Shown: positions 52,014 to 60,179 of the stretch, piece after piece
How the letters are laid out: each line of letters opens with the position of its first letter
Numbering within the stretch: the first letter of the stretch is position 1
Assembly (NCBI GenBank): GCA_051000395.1
Contig: JBPCOI010000061.1
Location: 1 to 64,000, forward strand
Source of the DNA: JBPCOI01 sp051000395
GTDB taxonomy: Bacteria > Actinomycetota > Actinomycetes > Mycobacteriales > Jatrophihabitantaceae
Length of the DNA stretch: 64,000 nt
Direction: 5' to 3'
Position numbers and translations under genes: made by a program
The notes under the pieces: model-generated
Database searches by the model: none
Seen by the model: only the letters and a program-made list of their open reading frames with translations
What the model was told of the DNA's origin: nothing

Positions 52014-52042
52014 TTGACGAGTCCCGGCCGCACGCGTAGGAA
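52014..52042 (+). promoter_or_regulatory. Candidate hhyS promoter
   Basis: TTGACG (52014-52019) and TAGGAA (52037-52042) with a 17-base spacer, about 75 bases before the hhyS ATG. The palindrome centre at 51961 lies about 88 bases upstream of the expected start site, a place suited to an activator, or to a repressor working with the half-site in the spacer. Confidence 0.45.
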
Positions 52043-52116
52043 GTGAGATAGGCCACGCAGGTGGATCGAGTGTCGGTTCCGGTGGCCAGGGACCACGGTT
52101 CCGGAAAGCGGCGGGG

Positions 52117-53172
52117 ATGCTCACGGATGCAGCCATCAAAGCCGAGGAGACGCTGATCCACGTGCTGTGGATCAATGCCGTTCTCAGTTGCGACGGGGAC
52201 TCGGTCGCCTTGACCGCCGCCACGCAGCCCACCATTGAGGAGATCGCACTCGGCGCCCTTCCCGGGCTGCCGAAAGTGGCCGTGCACTGGCCGTTGATCG
52301 ACTTCGAGTGCGGCCCGAACGGCGGTGCCGACGACTTCCTGGAGTGGTTCTTCAAGGCCGATCGCGGCGAGCTCGAGCCGTTCGTGCTTGTGGTCGAGGG
52401 ATCGATCCCGAACGAGCAGTTGCACGAGGAGGGGTACTGGTGCGGGTTCGGCAACAACCCCGCGACCGGCCAGCCCATGACGACCAGCGAATGGCTCGAT
52501 CGCCTGGCGCCCAAGGCCACCGCGATCATCGCCGCGGGCACCTGCGCCACCTACGGTGGCATCCACGCGATGGCCGGCAACCCCACCGGCGCCATGGGCG
52601 TGCCGGACTACCTGGGCTGGGACTGGAAGTCCAAGGCCGGCATCCCGATCGTCTGCGTCCCGGGTTGCCCGATCCAGCCGGACAACCTGTCCGAGACCAT
52701 CACCTACCTGCTCTACATGGCGACCGGACAAGCGCCGATGATCCCGCTGGACGACGCGCTGCGCCCCACCTGGCTGTTCGGCAAGACGGTGCACGAGGGC
52801 TGTGACCGGGCCGGCTACTACGAGCAGGGCGACTTCGCCACCGAGTACGGCTCGCCGAAGTGCATCGTCAAGCTCGGCTGCTGGGGCCCGGTCGTCAAGT
52901 GCAACGTGCCCAAACGCGGCTGGATGAACGGGATCGGCGGCTGCCCGAACGTCGGCGGCATCTGCATCGGCTGCACGATGCCCGGCTTCCCGGACAAGTT
53001 CATGCCGTTCATGGACGAACCACCGGGCGGCAAGCTGTCTACGACCGCATCGGGCATGTACGGCAAGGTGATCCGCAACCTGCGCCACGTCACCACGAAC
53101 ACGGTCGACAAGGAACCCAAGTGGCGGCACAAGGGCCGCGAACTCACCACCGGCGCCAGACGGACCTGGTAG
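52117..53172 (+). CDS. hhyS: Group 1h [NiFe]-hydrogenase small subunit HhyS
   Basis: Electron-transfer subunit with three iron-sulfur clusters. The 351-residue protein starts LIHVLWINAVLSCDGDSVALTAATQPTIEEI, where Cys25 and Asp28 stand in the usual CxxC. Asp28 as a cluster ligand is characteristic of group 1h hydrogenases, whose proximal cluster has three Cys and one Asp. Further clusters: AAGTCATYGGIHAMAGN, VCVPGCPIQPDN, GYYEQGDFATEYGSPKCIVKLGCWGPVVKCNVPKRGWMNGIGGCPNVGGICIGCTMPGFPD. No signal peptide or membrane anchor, so it is not a Tat-exported type. RBS AAAGCGGCGGGG. 64 bases before hhyL. Confidence 0.95.
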   Translation: MLTDAAIKAEETLIHVLWINAVLSCDGDSVALTAATQPTIEEIALGALPGLPKVAVHWPLIDFECGPNGGADDFLEWFFKADRGELEPFVLVVEGSIPNEQLHEEGYWCGFGNNPATGQPMTTSEWLDRLAPKATAIIAAGTCATYGGIHAMAGNPTGAMGVPDYLGWDWKSKAGIPIVCVPGCPIQPDNLSETITYLLYMATGQAPMIPLDDALRPTWLFGKTVHEGCDRAGYYEQGDFATEYGSPKCIVKLGCWGPVVKCNVPKRGWMNGIGGCPNVGGICIGCTMPGFPDKFMPFMDEPPGGKLSTTASGMYGKVIRNLRHVTTNTVDKEPKWRHKGRELTTGARRTW

Positions 53173-53236
53173 CAGCGCCCGCCCCGTCCCCGTTCCCGGC
53201 CTTTCCTCGACTCGCCAAACCCAGAGAGGCGGCGTC

Positions 53237-55030
53237 ATGACGTCGACCAAACCCCAACCCGTTGCCAAGCACGGCTCGCAGGACGGCCTCGTCGAGATGG
53301 CGTGGGACCCGATCACCCGCATCGTGGGCAGCCTCGGCATCTACACGAAGATCGACTTCAAGCAGAAGGTGGTCGCCGAGTGCCACAGCACCTCGTCGAT
53401 CTTCCGTGGCTACTCGATATTCATGAAGGGCAAGGACCCGCGCGACGCGCACTTCATCACCAGCCGGATCTGCGGCATCTGCGGGGACAACCACGCGACC
53501 TGTTCCTGCTACGCACAGAACATGGCCTACGGCGTGAAGCCGCCGCACCTGGGCGAGTGGATCGTGAACCTCGGCGAGGCCGCGGAGTACATGTTCGACC
53601 ACAACATCTTCCAGGAGAACCTGGTCGGGGTCGACTACTGCGAGAAGATGGTCGCCGAGACCAACCCGGGCGTGCTGGAGCAGGCCAACCGCACCGACGC
53701 CCCGAACGCCGCCGCCCACGGGTACAAGACCATCGGCGACATCATGCGTTCGCTGAACCCGTTCACCGGCGAGTTCTACCGCGAGGCGCTGCAAGTCAGT
53801 CGACTGACCCGCGAGATGTTCTGCCTGATGGAGGGACGCCACGTCCACCCGTCCACCCTCTACCCGGGTGGCGTCGGCACCGTTGCGACGATCCAGCTGA
53901 TGACCGACTACATCACCAGGTTGCAGCGCTACGTCGAGTTCATGAAGAAGGTCGTGCCGATGCACGACGACCTGTTTGACTTCTTCTATCAGGCGCTGCC
54001 CGGTTACGAGCAGGTCGGCAACCGCCGGATCCTGCTCGGCTGCTGGGGATCCTTCCAGGACCCGGAACACTGCAACTTCGAGTACCGGGACATGACGAAC
54101 TGGGGACGTAAAATGTACGTCACCCCCGGCGTCGTCGTGGACGGCAAGCTGGTGACCACCGACCTGGTGGAGATCAACCTCGGCATCCGGATCCTGCTAG
54201 GCAGCTCCTACTACGACGACTGGGAGGGCCAGGAAACCTTCGTCACCCGCGACCCGCTCGGCAACCCCGTCGACCGGCGGCACCCGTGGAACCAGCACAC
54301 CAACCCGCGTCCGCAGAAGCGCGACCTGGACGACAAGTACAGCTGGGTGATGTCCCCGCGCTGGTACGACGGCAAGGACTACCTCGCGCTGGACACCGGC
54401 GGCGGCAAGCTTGTGCGGCTGTGGTCGACGGCGCTGGCTGGGCTGGTCGACATCGGCTACGTGCAGGCCACCGGCAACAGCGTGAAGATCAACCTGCCGA
54501 AGACGGCGCTCAAGGGGCCGGTCGAGCTGGAGTGGAAGGTCCCGAAGTGGAGCAACACGCTGGAGCGCAACCGGGCCCGCACCTACTTCCAGGCCTATGC
54601 CGCTGCGTGCGCGCTGCACTTCGCCGAGAAGGCCCTGGTCGAGATCCGGGCTGGACGCACCAAGACGTGGGAGACGTTCACCGTCCCGGATGAGGGGATC
54701 GGCTGCGGCTTCACCGAGGCGGTGCGGGGCGTGCTCAGCCACCACATGGTGATCCGCGACGGCAAGATCGCGAACTACCACCCCTACCCGCCGACGCCGT
54801 GGAACGCCAGCCCGCGCGACTCCTACGGCACCCCCGGCCCGTACGAGGATGCGGTGCAGGGTCAGCCGATCTTCGAGGAGAACGACCGCGAGCACTTCAA
54901 GGGGATCGACATCATGCGCACCGTACGCAGTTTCGACCCGTGTCTGCCCTGTGGTGTGCACATGTATCTCGGCAACGGCAAGACCCTCGAGACGATGCAC
55001 TCGCCGACCCAGTCCGTGACCGGGGAATAG
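53237..55030 (+). CDS. hhyL: Group 1h [NiFe]-hydrogenase large subunit HhyL
   Basis: Catalytic subunit that oxidises H2, with an affinity high enough for atmospheric levels in this group. The 597-residue protein has the L1 motif SRICGICGDNHATCSCYAQNMAYGV (Cys79, Cys82) and the L2 motif DPCLPCGVH (Cys569, Cys572). A 22-residue tail follows the His575 at which maturation proteases cut. The L1 context and the PGPYEDAVQGQP segment coincide with the binding sites of the published hhyL primer pair, which supports group 1h. Conserved throughout, no breaks. ATG at 53237 with AGAGGCGGC. Confidence 0.97.
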   Translation: MTSTKPQPVAKHGSQDGLVEMAWDPITRIVGSLGIYTKIDFKQKVVAECHSTSSIFRGYSIFMKGKDPRDAHFITSRICGICGDNHATCSCYAQNMAYGVKPPHLGEWIVNLGEAAEYMFDHNIFQENLVGVDYCEKMVAETNPGVLEQANRTDAPNAAAHGYKTIGDIMRSLNPFTGEFYREALQVSRLTREMFCLMEGRHVHPSTLYPGGVGTVATIQLMTDYITRLQRYVEFMKKVVPMHDDLFDFFYQALPGYEQVGNRRILLGCWGSFQDPEHCNFEYRDMTNWGRKMYVTPGVVVDGKLVTTDLVEINLGIRILLGSSYYDDWEGQETFVTRDPLGNPVDRRHPWNQHTNPRPQKRDLDDKYSWVMSPRWYDGKDYLALDTGGGKLVRLWSTALAGLVDIGYVQATGNSVKINLPKTALKGPVELEWKVPKWSNTLERNRARTYFQAYAAACALHFAEKALVEIRAGRTKTWETFTVPDEGIGCGFTEAVRGVLSHHMVIRDGKIANYHPYPPTPWNASPRDSYGTPGPYEDAVQGQPIFEENDREHFKGIDIMRTVRSFDPCLPCGVHMYLGNGKTLETMHSPTQSVTGE

Positions 55031-55036
55031 CGCGCC

Positions 55037-55975
55037 GTGGCAGCAGCCAGGCGCCCGGGAACGGAATCGGGCGAGTCCCTGCGGGCGACCGGCGATCGAA
55101 TCGAGTCGCTGCTGCAAGCCACGGGCACCGGTGGCGCGGCCGCCCGGGTGCGGGCCGAGGAGCTGGTCGGCTGCGTCTCGGATCTCTACGGGGCCGGGCT
55201 GGCCCGGATGCTCGACGTCCTCTACGACAGTGGACGCCTCGACGACGAGCTGCTCGCGGCGCTGGCCGCTGACGAGCTGATCGCCAGCCTGCTGCTGGTG
55301 CACGACCTGCATCCCTACGACGTCGAGACCCGCATCCGGCAGGCGCTGGACACCGTGCGTCCCTACCTCGGCTCGCACGGCGGCGACGTCGAGCTGCTCG
55401 GAGTCGACGACGGGGTGGTGCGCTTGCGTCTGCTGGGCAGCTGCGACGGCTGCCCGTCCTCCGCGGTCACGCTGGAGCTCGCGGTGAAGGACGCCGTGGA
55501 GGCCGCAGCGCCCGAGACGACGAGCATCGAGGTCGAGACGAGCGCGTCGGCGAAGGCGGCGGCCGGTCCGGTCATCTCGCTGGATTCGCTGCGCTCCCGC
55601 CTCGACCCGCCGCCGGATTCCGGCGCTGGCAGCTGGGTGGCGGTTCCGGAGCTGGACGCGCTCACGCCGGGCGAAGTGGCCGGCTTCGAGGTGGGCGGTC
55701 TGGGCGTGTGCGCGTGCCGGATCGGTCGCGACGTGTACTGCTTCCGTGACCGGTGTGCGCACTGCGGGCAGAGCCTGGCCGGTGGCGTCGTCGAGCGCCG
55801 CCTCGGTGACCCGGTCGGTACCGGGGTACTGCGCTGCGCCTCGTGCCGCGCGCACTACGACGTGCGCCGGGCCGGCGCCGGCCTCGACGATCCCGCCGAG
55901 CACCTGCAGCCGCTGCCGGTGCTGGTGCGCGACGGTGCGATCTCGGTCGCAGTGGCCGCGCCGGTGGCCTCGTGA
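55037..55975 (+). CDS. NifU-Rieske fusion protein of the Hhy operon
   Basis: A 312-residue protein. The N-terminal helical part (residues 1-95) is followed by a NifU C-terminal domain (VETRIRQALDTVRPYLGSHGGDVELLGVDDGVVRLRLLGSCDGCPSSAVTLELAVKDAVE, Cys136 and Cys139) and a Rieske-type domain (residues 220-290: CFRDRCAHCGQSL and LRCASCRAHYDVR, i.e. CxH and CxxH ligands). It starts six bases after hhyL. The pair points to an iron-sulfur carrier and electron acceptor for the hydrogenase. A maturation role is equally possible. Confidence 0.88.
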   Translation: MAAARRPGTESGESLRATGDRIESLLQATGTGGAAARVRAEELVGCVSDLYGAGLARMLDVLYDSGRLDDELLAALAADELIASLLLVHDLHPYDVETRIRQALDTVRPYLGSHGGDVELLGVDDGVVRLRLLGSCDGCPSSAVTLELAVKDAVEAAAPETTSIEVETSASAKAAAGPVISLDSLRSRLDPPPDSGAGSWVAVPELDALTPGEVAGFEVGGLGVCACRIGRDVYCFRDRCAHCGQSLAGGVVERRLGDPVGTGVLRCASCRAHYDVRRAGAGLDDPAEHLQPLPVLVRDGAISVAVAAPVAS

Positions 55976-56640
55976 GCGACTATCCGCTGCCGGCGCTGCG
56001 CCGCATCGCCGCTCGTCCGCCGCCGCCACCACCCGGCGAGACGTGCGAGATGTGCGGCGTGCCGATCGCGGAGGCCCACCAGCACGTCGTGGACCTGACC
56101 AGCCGATCGCTGATGTGCACCTGCCGGGCGTGCTACCTGCTGTTCACCGCGCAGGCCGCACACCTGCGCTACCGCGCCGTGCCCGACCGCTACCTGTCGT
56201 TCCCCGACTTCGCGCTCGGCCCCGGGCAGTGGGACCAGCTGGAGATCCCGGTCGGCCTCGCATTCTTCTTCCACAACTCGGCGCAGGGCCGCACCATCGC
56301 GTTCTATCCCGGTCCGGCCGGCGCGACGGAGTCCGAGCTGCCGCTGCAGGCGTGGGCCGCCGTGGTGGCGGCGAACCCGCAGCTCGAGCTGATGGCAGCG
56401 GACGTGGAGGCGTTGCTGGTGCGCACACCCGGCCGGGGCACCGGTGAGCTGAGCTGTCACCTCGTGCCGATTGACGCCTGCTACGAGCTGGTCGGCCGGT
56501 TGCGCTCGGTGTGGCGGGGCTTCGACGGGGGGCAAGACGCGAGGGAGCGCATCGACTCGTTCTTCGCGATGGTCGCTGCCCGCAGCAAGCCGGCCCCGGC
56601 CCTGGACCTCGCACCCGCCCGAGACGGCGCTTCTCGATGA
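55972..56640 (+). CDS. DUF5947 family protein of the Hhy operon
   Basis: A 222-residue protein starting at a GTG overlapping the NifU-Rieske stop (GTGA). It has two Cys pairs, CEMCGVPIAEAHQHVVDL and CTCRACYLLFTAQAAHLRYRAVPDRYLSFPDFAL, likely a metal site near the N-terminus, then PVGLAFFFHNSAQGRTIAFYPGPAGATESELPL and VPIDACYELVGRLRSVWRGFDGG. It recurs next to hhyL in actinobacteria. Its biochemical role is unknown. Confidence 0.85.
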   Translation: MSDYPLPALRRIAARPPPPPPGETCEMCGVPIAEAHQHVVDLTSRSLMCTCRACYLLFTAQAAHLRYRAVPDRYLSFPDFALGPGQWDQLEIPVGLAFFFHNSAQGRTIAFYPGPAGATESELPLQAWAAVVAANPQLELMAADVEALLVRTPGRGTGELSCHLVPIDACYELVGRLRSVWRGFDGGQDARERIDSFFAMVAARSKPAPALDLAPARDGASR

Positions 56641-57278
56641 GCGAGTTCAGCTTCTCGATCCTGGACCTGTTCGCGGAGTCCTACGCGGTCGCGCCGCAGC
56701 TGACCGCCCGGCTGCGGATCGAGGAATCCACCAGCACCGCCATCCACGCGATGGCCCTGCGCGCGCAGGTGCGCATCGAGCCACAACGGCGCCCCTACAA
56801 CGAGGACGAGGAGCGCGGCCTGCTCGACCTGTTCGGCTCGCGTGAGCGCTGGTACGACACGCTGAAACCATTCCTGTGGATGCAGACCAGCGCCATGGTG
56901 CAGGGCTTCACCTCCGTCACCGAGGTGGACCTCGCGCTGCCGTGCACCTACGACTTCGACGTCACGGCCTCGAAGTACCTGCACGCGCTGCGCGCCGGCG
57001 CTGTGCGCGTCGTCCTGCTCTTCTCCGGCACGGCGTTCACCCGCGGCACCAACGGCTTCGGCGTCGAGCAGGTGCCGTGGGACTGCGAGGCCGGCTATGA
57101 CATGCCCGTCGCGGTGTGGCGCGAGATGATCGAGCACTACTACCCCAACACCGGCTGGCTGCGGCTGGACCGCGACGTGCTCGAGCAACTCGCCGGCTAC
57201 AAGGTCGCCCACGGGATGACGTGCTGGGAGGAAGCATTGCGCGCGCTGCTTCCCCACCCGGATCGGTCGCGATCATGA
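56637..57278 (+). CDS. DUF6084 family protein of the Hhy operon
   Basis: A 213-residue protein of unknown function: FSFSILDLFAESYAVAPQLTARLRIEESTSTAIHAMALRAQVRIEPQRRPYNEDEERGLLDLFGSRERWYDTLKPFLWMQTSAMVQGFTSVTEVDLALPCTYDFDVTASKYLHAL, ending with WREMIEHYYPNTGWLRLDRDVLEQLAGYK. Beta-rich, with no Cys cluster. ATGA overlap with DUF5947. Genes of this type go with group 1h hydrogenases in actinobacteria. Confidence 0.85.
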   Translation: MSEFSFSILDLFAESYAVAPQLTARLRIEESTSTAIHAMALRAQVRIEPQRRPYNEDEERGLLDLFGSRERWYDTLKPFLWMQTSAMVQGFTSVTEVDLALPCTYDFDVTASKYLHALRAGAVRVVLLFSGTAFTRGTNGFGVEQVPWDCEAGYDMPVAVWREMIEHYYPNTGWLRLDRDVLEQLAGYKVAHGMTCWEEALRALLPHPDRSRS

Positions 57279-58732
57279 GCCTCGAACACGCGCGTGCCGT
57301 AGCCGACGCCGTCCTGTACGAGGGCTACCTGCTCTACCCGTACCGGGCCAGCTCGAGCAAGAACCAGTCCCGCTGGCAGTTCGGGGTGCTCGGCCCCCCC
57401 GGCGCGCTCGAGTCGGGCCGCGGCGAGGACTGCGCGCTGGCCGGGCAGTGCATCGTGCGCCGCGCGGGCCGCGACGAGCCGAGCGTGACGGTGCACCTGC
57501 GCTTCCTGCAGCTGCAGCACCGCGTGGCGCAGGAGTTCGGCTCCGGCGGCGAGTTCGGCGACGTGGCCGAGTTGCGGGTCGGCGATCAGCGCTGGCTCAC
57601 CTGGGACGAAGCCGTCGAGCAGGAGATCACGCTCGGGCCTTGGCCGCTCGGGCAGCTGACGACGCCCCGGATCGAGGAGCTGGTCGTCGCCGCTGCCGAG
57701 CAGGAGGAGTCGATCACGGGTGCGGATGGAACCGCCGCGGGCCGGCTGGTCCGCAGCCGCAACGAGCTGCACGGCCTGCTGCGCGTCGCTGTCGACGTCC
57801 TCGACGAGAGCGCCGGCCTGCTGCGACTGTCCGTCCGCGCCGAGAACGTCACCGCTGGCGCGGCCGGCGACAAGGACGCCGCGATCGCCGCGTCCTTCAT
57901 CGGAGCGCACCTGTTGCTGGAAGTGGACGGCGGCCAGTTCGTGTCGATGACCGACGCCCCGCCCGAGGCCGGTGCCGCCGTCGCTGGCTGCGAGCAGCAC
58001 CGGTGCTGGCCGGTGCTGGCCGGACCGGACGGCGACGACACCCTCATGCTCGTGTCGCCGATCATCCTCTACGACCACCCCGAGCTGGCGCCGCAGAGCG
58101 CGGGCGCGCTGTTCGATTCCACCGAGATCGACGAGATCCTGACGCTGCGAGTGATGACGCTGACCGACGAGGAGAAGGCCGCCGCTCGGGCGACCGACCC
58201 GCGCGCCGCCGAGATCATCGACCGCTGCGACGGGCTCTCACCGCAGGCGATGCAGGCGATGCACGGCGTCCTGCGTGACCCGCACGCGCTGGCCGCCGCG
58301 TTCCCCGAGATGTCGGACGACCTGATCGGGGCGCCGGGGCTTCCCGACGTCGACCTGAGCAGCTCCTTCGGGTTCGACGGCGAGGTGCCGTGGTGGGATC
58401 CGGCCGTCGACGAGAGCGTCGCGCCGGCCACCGACGAGGTGATGATCAACGGCATCGCGGTGGCCAACGGCAGCACGGTGCGAGTGCACCCGTCGCGCCG
58501 TTCCGACGCCCAAGACCTGTTCTTCGTCGACCAGCTCGCTCGCGTCACCGCCGTCCTGTCCGACGTCGACGGCCAGACCCACGTCGCTGTCGTGCTGCTC
58601 GACGACCCGGCGGCCGACCTGCACGAGTGGTACGGCCGCTACCTGTACTTCGCCCCCGACGAACTCGAACCCATCCCGGGCTTCGAGGCGTCCTCGGCAC
58701 GTCCTGAGACCCGAGAGGAGAGTCGACCGTGA
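57275..58732 (+). CDS. Hhy-operon protein of unknown function (485 residues)
   Basis: Starts MSLEHARAVADAVLYEGYLLYPYRASSSKNQSRWQFGVLGPPGA. The middle has SMTDAPPEAGAAVAGCEQHRCWPVLAGPDGDDTLMLVSPIILYDHPELAPQSAGALFDSTEIDEILTLRVMTLTDEEK. The C-terminal part has VAPATDEVMINGIAVANGSTVRVHPSRRSDAQDLFFVDQLARVTAVLSDVDGQTHVAVVLLDDPAADLHEWYGRYLYFAPDELEPI. No TM segment; two Cys near CEQHRC. Overlaps both neighbours by four bases, so it is fully inside the operon. I cannot assign a named family. Confidence 0.78.
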   Translation: MSLEHARAVADAVLYEGYLLYPYRASSSKNQSRWQFGVLGPPGALESGRGEDCALAGQCIVRRAGRDEPSVTVHLRFLQLQHRVAQEFGSGGEFGDVAELRVGDQRWLTWDEAVEQEITLGPWPLGQLTTPRIEELVVAAAEQEESITGADGTAAGRLVRSRNELHGLLRVAVDVLDESAGLLRLSVRAENVTAGAAGDKDAAIAASFIGAHLLLEVDGGQFVSMTDAPPEAGAAVAGCEQHRCWPVLAGPDGDDTLMLVSPIILYDHPELAPQSAGALFDSTEIDEILTLRVMTLTDEEKAAARATDPRAAEIIDRCDGLSPQAMQAMHGVLRDPHALAAAFPEMSDDLIGAPGLPDVDLSSSFGFDGEVPWWDPAVDESVAPATDEVMINGIAVANGSTVRVHPSRRSDAQDLFFVDQLARVTAVLSDVDGQTHVAVVLLDDPAADLHEWYGRYLYFAPDELEPIPGFEASSARPETREESRP

Positions 58733-58848
58733 GATCCGTAGGAATACTCGCCACCACCGTCGTCGGTGTGGTGGGCGCCCTCGCCGCCGTGCTGGGCGTG
58801 CGCTCGATACCCGACATCCAGCGTTACCTGAAGATGCGCAGCATGTAG
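58729..58848 (+). CDS. 39-residue single-TM micro-protein (DUF6893-like)
   Basis: GTG start overlapping the previous stop. It reads SVGILATTVVGVVGALAAVLGV, a hydrophobic helix, then RSIPDIQRYLKMRSM, a short basic tail. Similar micro-proteins follow the Hhy accessory genes of other actinobacteria; the DUF number is from memory. It could anchor the hydrogenase or an accessory protein to the membrane (inference). Confidence 0.7.
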   Translation: MRSVGILATTVVGVVGALAAVLGVRSIPDIQRYLKMRSM

Positions 58849-58873
58849 CTGCGCCGAGTACTGGGGAGCGATC

Positions 58874-59071
58874 ATGACCGAAGTACCAGGGGAGCAGCAC
58901 GACGAGGAAGCACAGGACGAGCGCGGCGCCGCGGGTTCCCGCGACACCGGCTCCGACGAGCCCTCCGCCGGCGAGGCGGGCCGTTCCAGCGGGGAAGCCG
59001 ACAAGGAGTCCGACACCTCGGTGGCACCGCAGGAGTCCGACAGCGACGCGCCGAACCTCCAGACGCCCTAG
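58874..59071 (+). CDS. Acidic disordered small protein (65 residues)
   Basis: MTEVPGEQHDEEAQDERGAAGSRDTGSDEP and on to the end: mostly Glu, Asp, Ser, Gly and Ala, with no hydrophobic core. No motif is recognised. The ATG lies 25 bases after the micro-protein, with a CTGGGGAG site. It is followed by a second protein of the same composition. Function unknown; a flexible chaperone-like or solubility role is a guess. Confidence 0.6.
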   Translation: MTEVPGEQHDEEAQDERGAAGSRDTGSDEPSAGEAGRSSGEADKESDTSVAPQESDSDAPNLQTP

Positions 59072-59111
59072 GCGCCCCCACGCCCGCACGGGCAGCTTGG
59101 AGAGAAGACCC

Positions 59112-59318
59112 ATGAGCGAGGAATACAACGACGAAGCGGCCGTACCACCCTATGAGGGGCGCACGACCGAAGCCAATGCCGAGCAGCAGACGGAGAAGGA
59201 CGGTGCACGTACCGGCGGCGCCACCGCGCCGGTCAGCGACGACGAGATGAAGGCACCCGACCCGTCGCAGACCGAGGGTGGCAGCACCGCCTCGCCGTCG
59301 GACGAGCAACCGGGCTGA
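59112..59318 (+). CDS. Acidic disordered small protein (68 residues)
   Basis: MSEEYNDEAAVPPYEGRTTEANAEQQTEKDGA and on: acidic, low in hydrophobic residues, similar in composition to its neighbour at 58874. ATG at 59112 with a GGAGAG site. Its stop overlaps the protease ATG (TGATG), so it is translated with the maturation genes. No family is recognised. Confidence 0.6.
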   Translation: MSEEYNDEAAVPPYEGRTTEANAEQQTEKDGARTGGATAPVSDDEMKAPDPSQTEGGSTASPSDEQPG

Positions 59319-59866
59319 TGGGTCCGCGCGTCCTGGTCGCCGGGATCGGAAACATCTTCTTCCGTGACGACGGGTTCGGTCCGGCGGTTGCGGCCGAGTT
59401 GCTGTCGAACCGGGAGAGTCGAGCGCTGCCGGCCGGCGTGCGAGTCGTCGACTACGGCATCCGCGGCATGCACCTGAGCTATGACCTGCTCGACGGGGTC
59501 GACGCGCTGGTGCTCGTCGACGCGCTGCCCGCGAGCCCGGCGGACGGTGAACGCGTCCCGGGCAGCATCAGCCTGCTGCGGGTGGGGCCGGAGGATCTCG
59601 GCACCGCAGAGTTCGACGCGCACGCGATGGCGCCGGTCGCGGTGCTGGCCAGCCTCGGCGCACTCGGCGGCGAGCTCCCGCCGACGTTCGTGGTGGGCTG
59701 CGCGGTATCGGACGTGGCCGACGGCATCGGACTCAGCGACGCGGTGGCGGCTGCCGTCGCGCCGGCCGCCGCGGTCGTCGCCGAGCTGGCGCGCGACCTG
59801 GTCGACGGCCGGGTCGAGCAGCGCGTCGGCGCGTCCTCGGCCGACACCCGAAGGGCAGGTGAGTGA
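59318..59866 (+). CDS. Hydrogenase maturation endopeptidase (HupD/HyaD family)
   Basis: Cleaves the C-terminal tail from HhyL once nickel is in place. The 182-residue protein has VAGIGNIFFRDDGFGPAVAAELL (nickel-binding Glu/Asp position in DDGFG), VVDYGIRGMHLSYDLLDGVDALVLVDALPA, the metal His in EFDAHAMAPVAVLASL, and VVGCAVSDVADGIGLSDAV. The start overlaps the previous stop. Substrate assignment rests on its place in the Hhy operon. Confidence 0.92.
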   Translation: MGPRVLVAGIGNIFFRDDGFGPAVAAELLSNRESRALPAGVRVVDYGIRGMHLSYDLLDGVDALVLVDALPASPADGERVPGSISLLRVGPEDLGTAEFDAHAMAPVAVLASLGALGGELPPTFVVGCAVSDVADGIGLSDAVAAAVAPAAAVVAELARDLVDGRVEQRVGASSADTRRAGE

Positions 59867-59868
59867 CC

Positions 59869-60123
59869 GTGTGCCTCGGCATCCCCGGGCAGGTGGTGGA
59901 GAAGGTCGACGGCTACGGCGGCCAGCTCGCACTCGTCGACGTCGTCGGCGGTCAACGACGCGTCAACATCGGCATGCTGGAGGACGCGGACCAGGCCGCG
60001 TTGTCCCCCGGCGACTGGGTGATCATCCATATGGGTTTCGTCCTGGAACGCGTCGACGAGGCTGCCGCCGAGAAGGCGATGTCGGGCCTGGAGATGATGG
60101 GCCGGCCCAGAGAGCCGAACTGA
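59869..60123 (+). CDS. hypC: Hydrogenase maturation chaperone HypC (second full copy)
   Basis: Begins (V)CLGIPGQVVEKVDGYGGQLALVDVVGGQRRVNIGMLEDADQ, then LSPGDWVIIHMGFVLERVDEAAAEKAM. HypC works with Cys at residue 2, so I take the GTG at 59869, which gives Met-Cys, over the GTG at 59863, which would give Met-Thr-Val-Cys. The upstream GTG overlaps the protease stop, but only the second yields a functional N-terminus. It is 84 residues long. Confidence 0.9.
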   Translation: MCLGIPGQVVEKVDGYGGQLALVDVVGGQRRVNIGMLEDADQAALSPGDWVIIHMGFVLERVDEAAAEKAMSGLEMMGRPREPN

Positions 60124-60179
60124 CGCGGAACGCTTGCACCACCGTCGCAATGCTGAACTCCGATCGAGACGGGAGAGGG

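Noticed and set aside
52117..55030. Group 2a (Huc-type) hydrogenase
   Set aside because: The DNHATCS extension after RICGICG in HhyL, the Asp in the HhyS cluster motif and the accessory genes point to group 1h instead.
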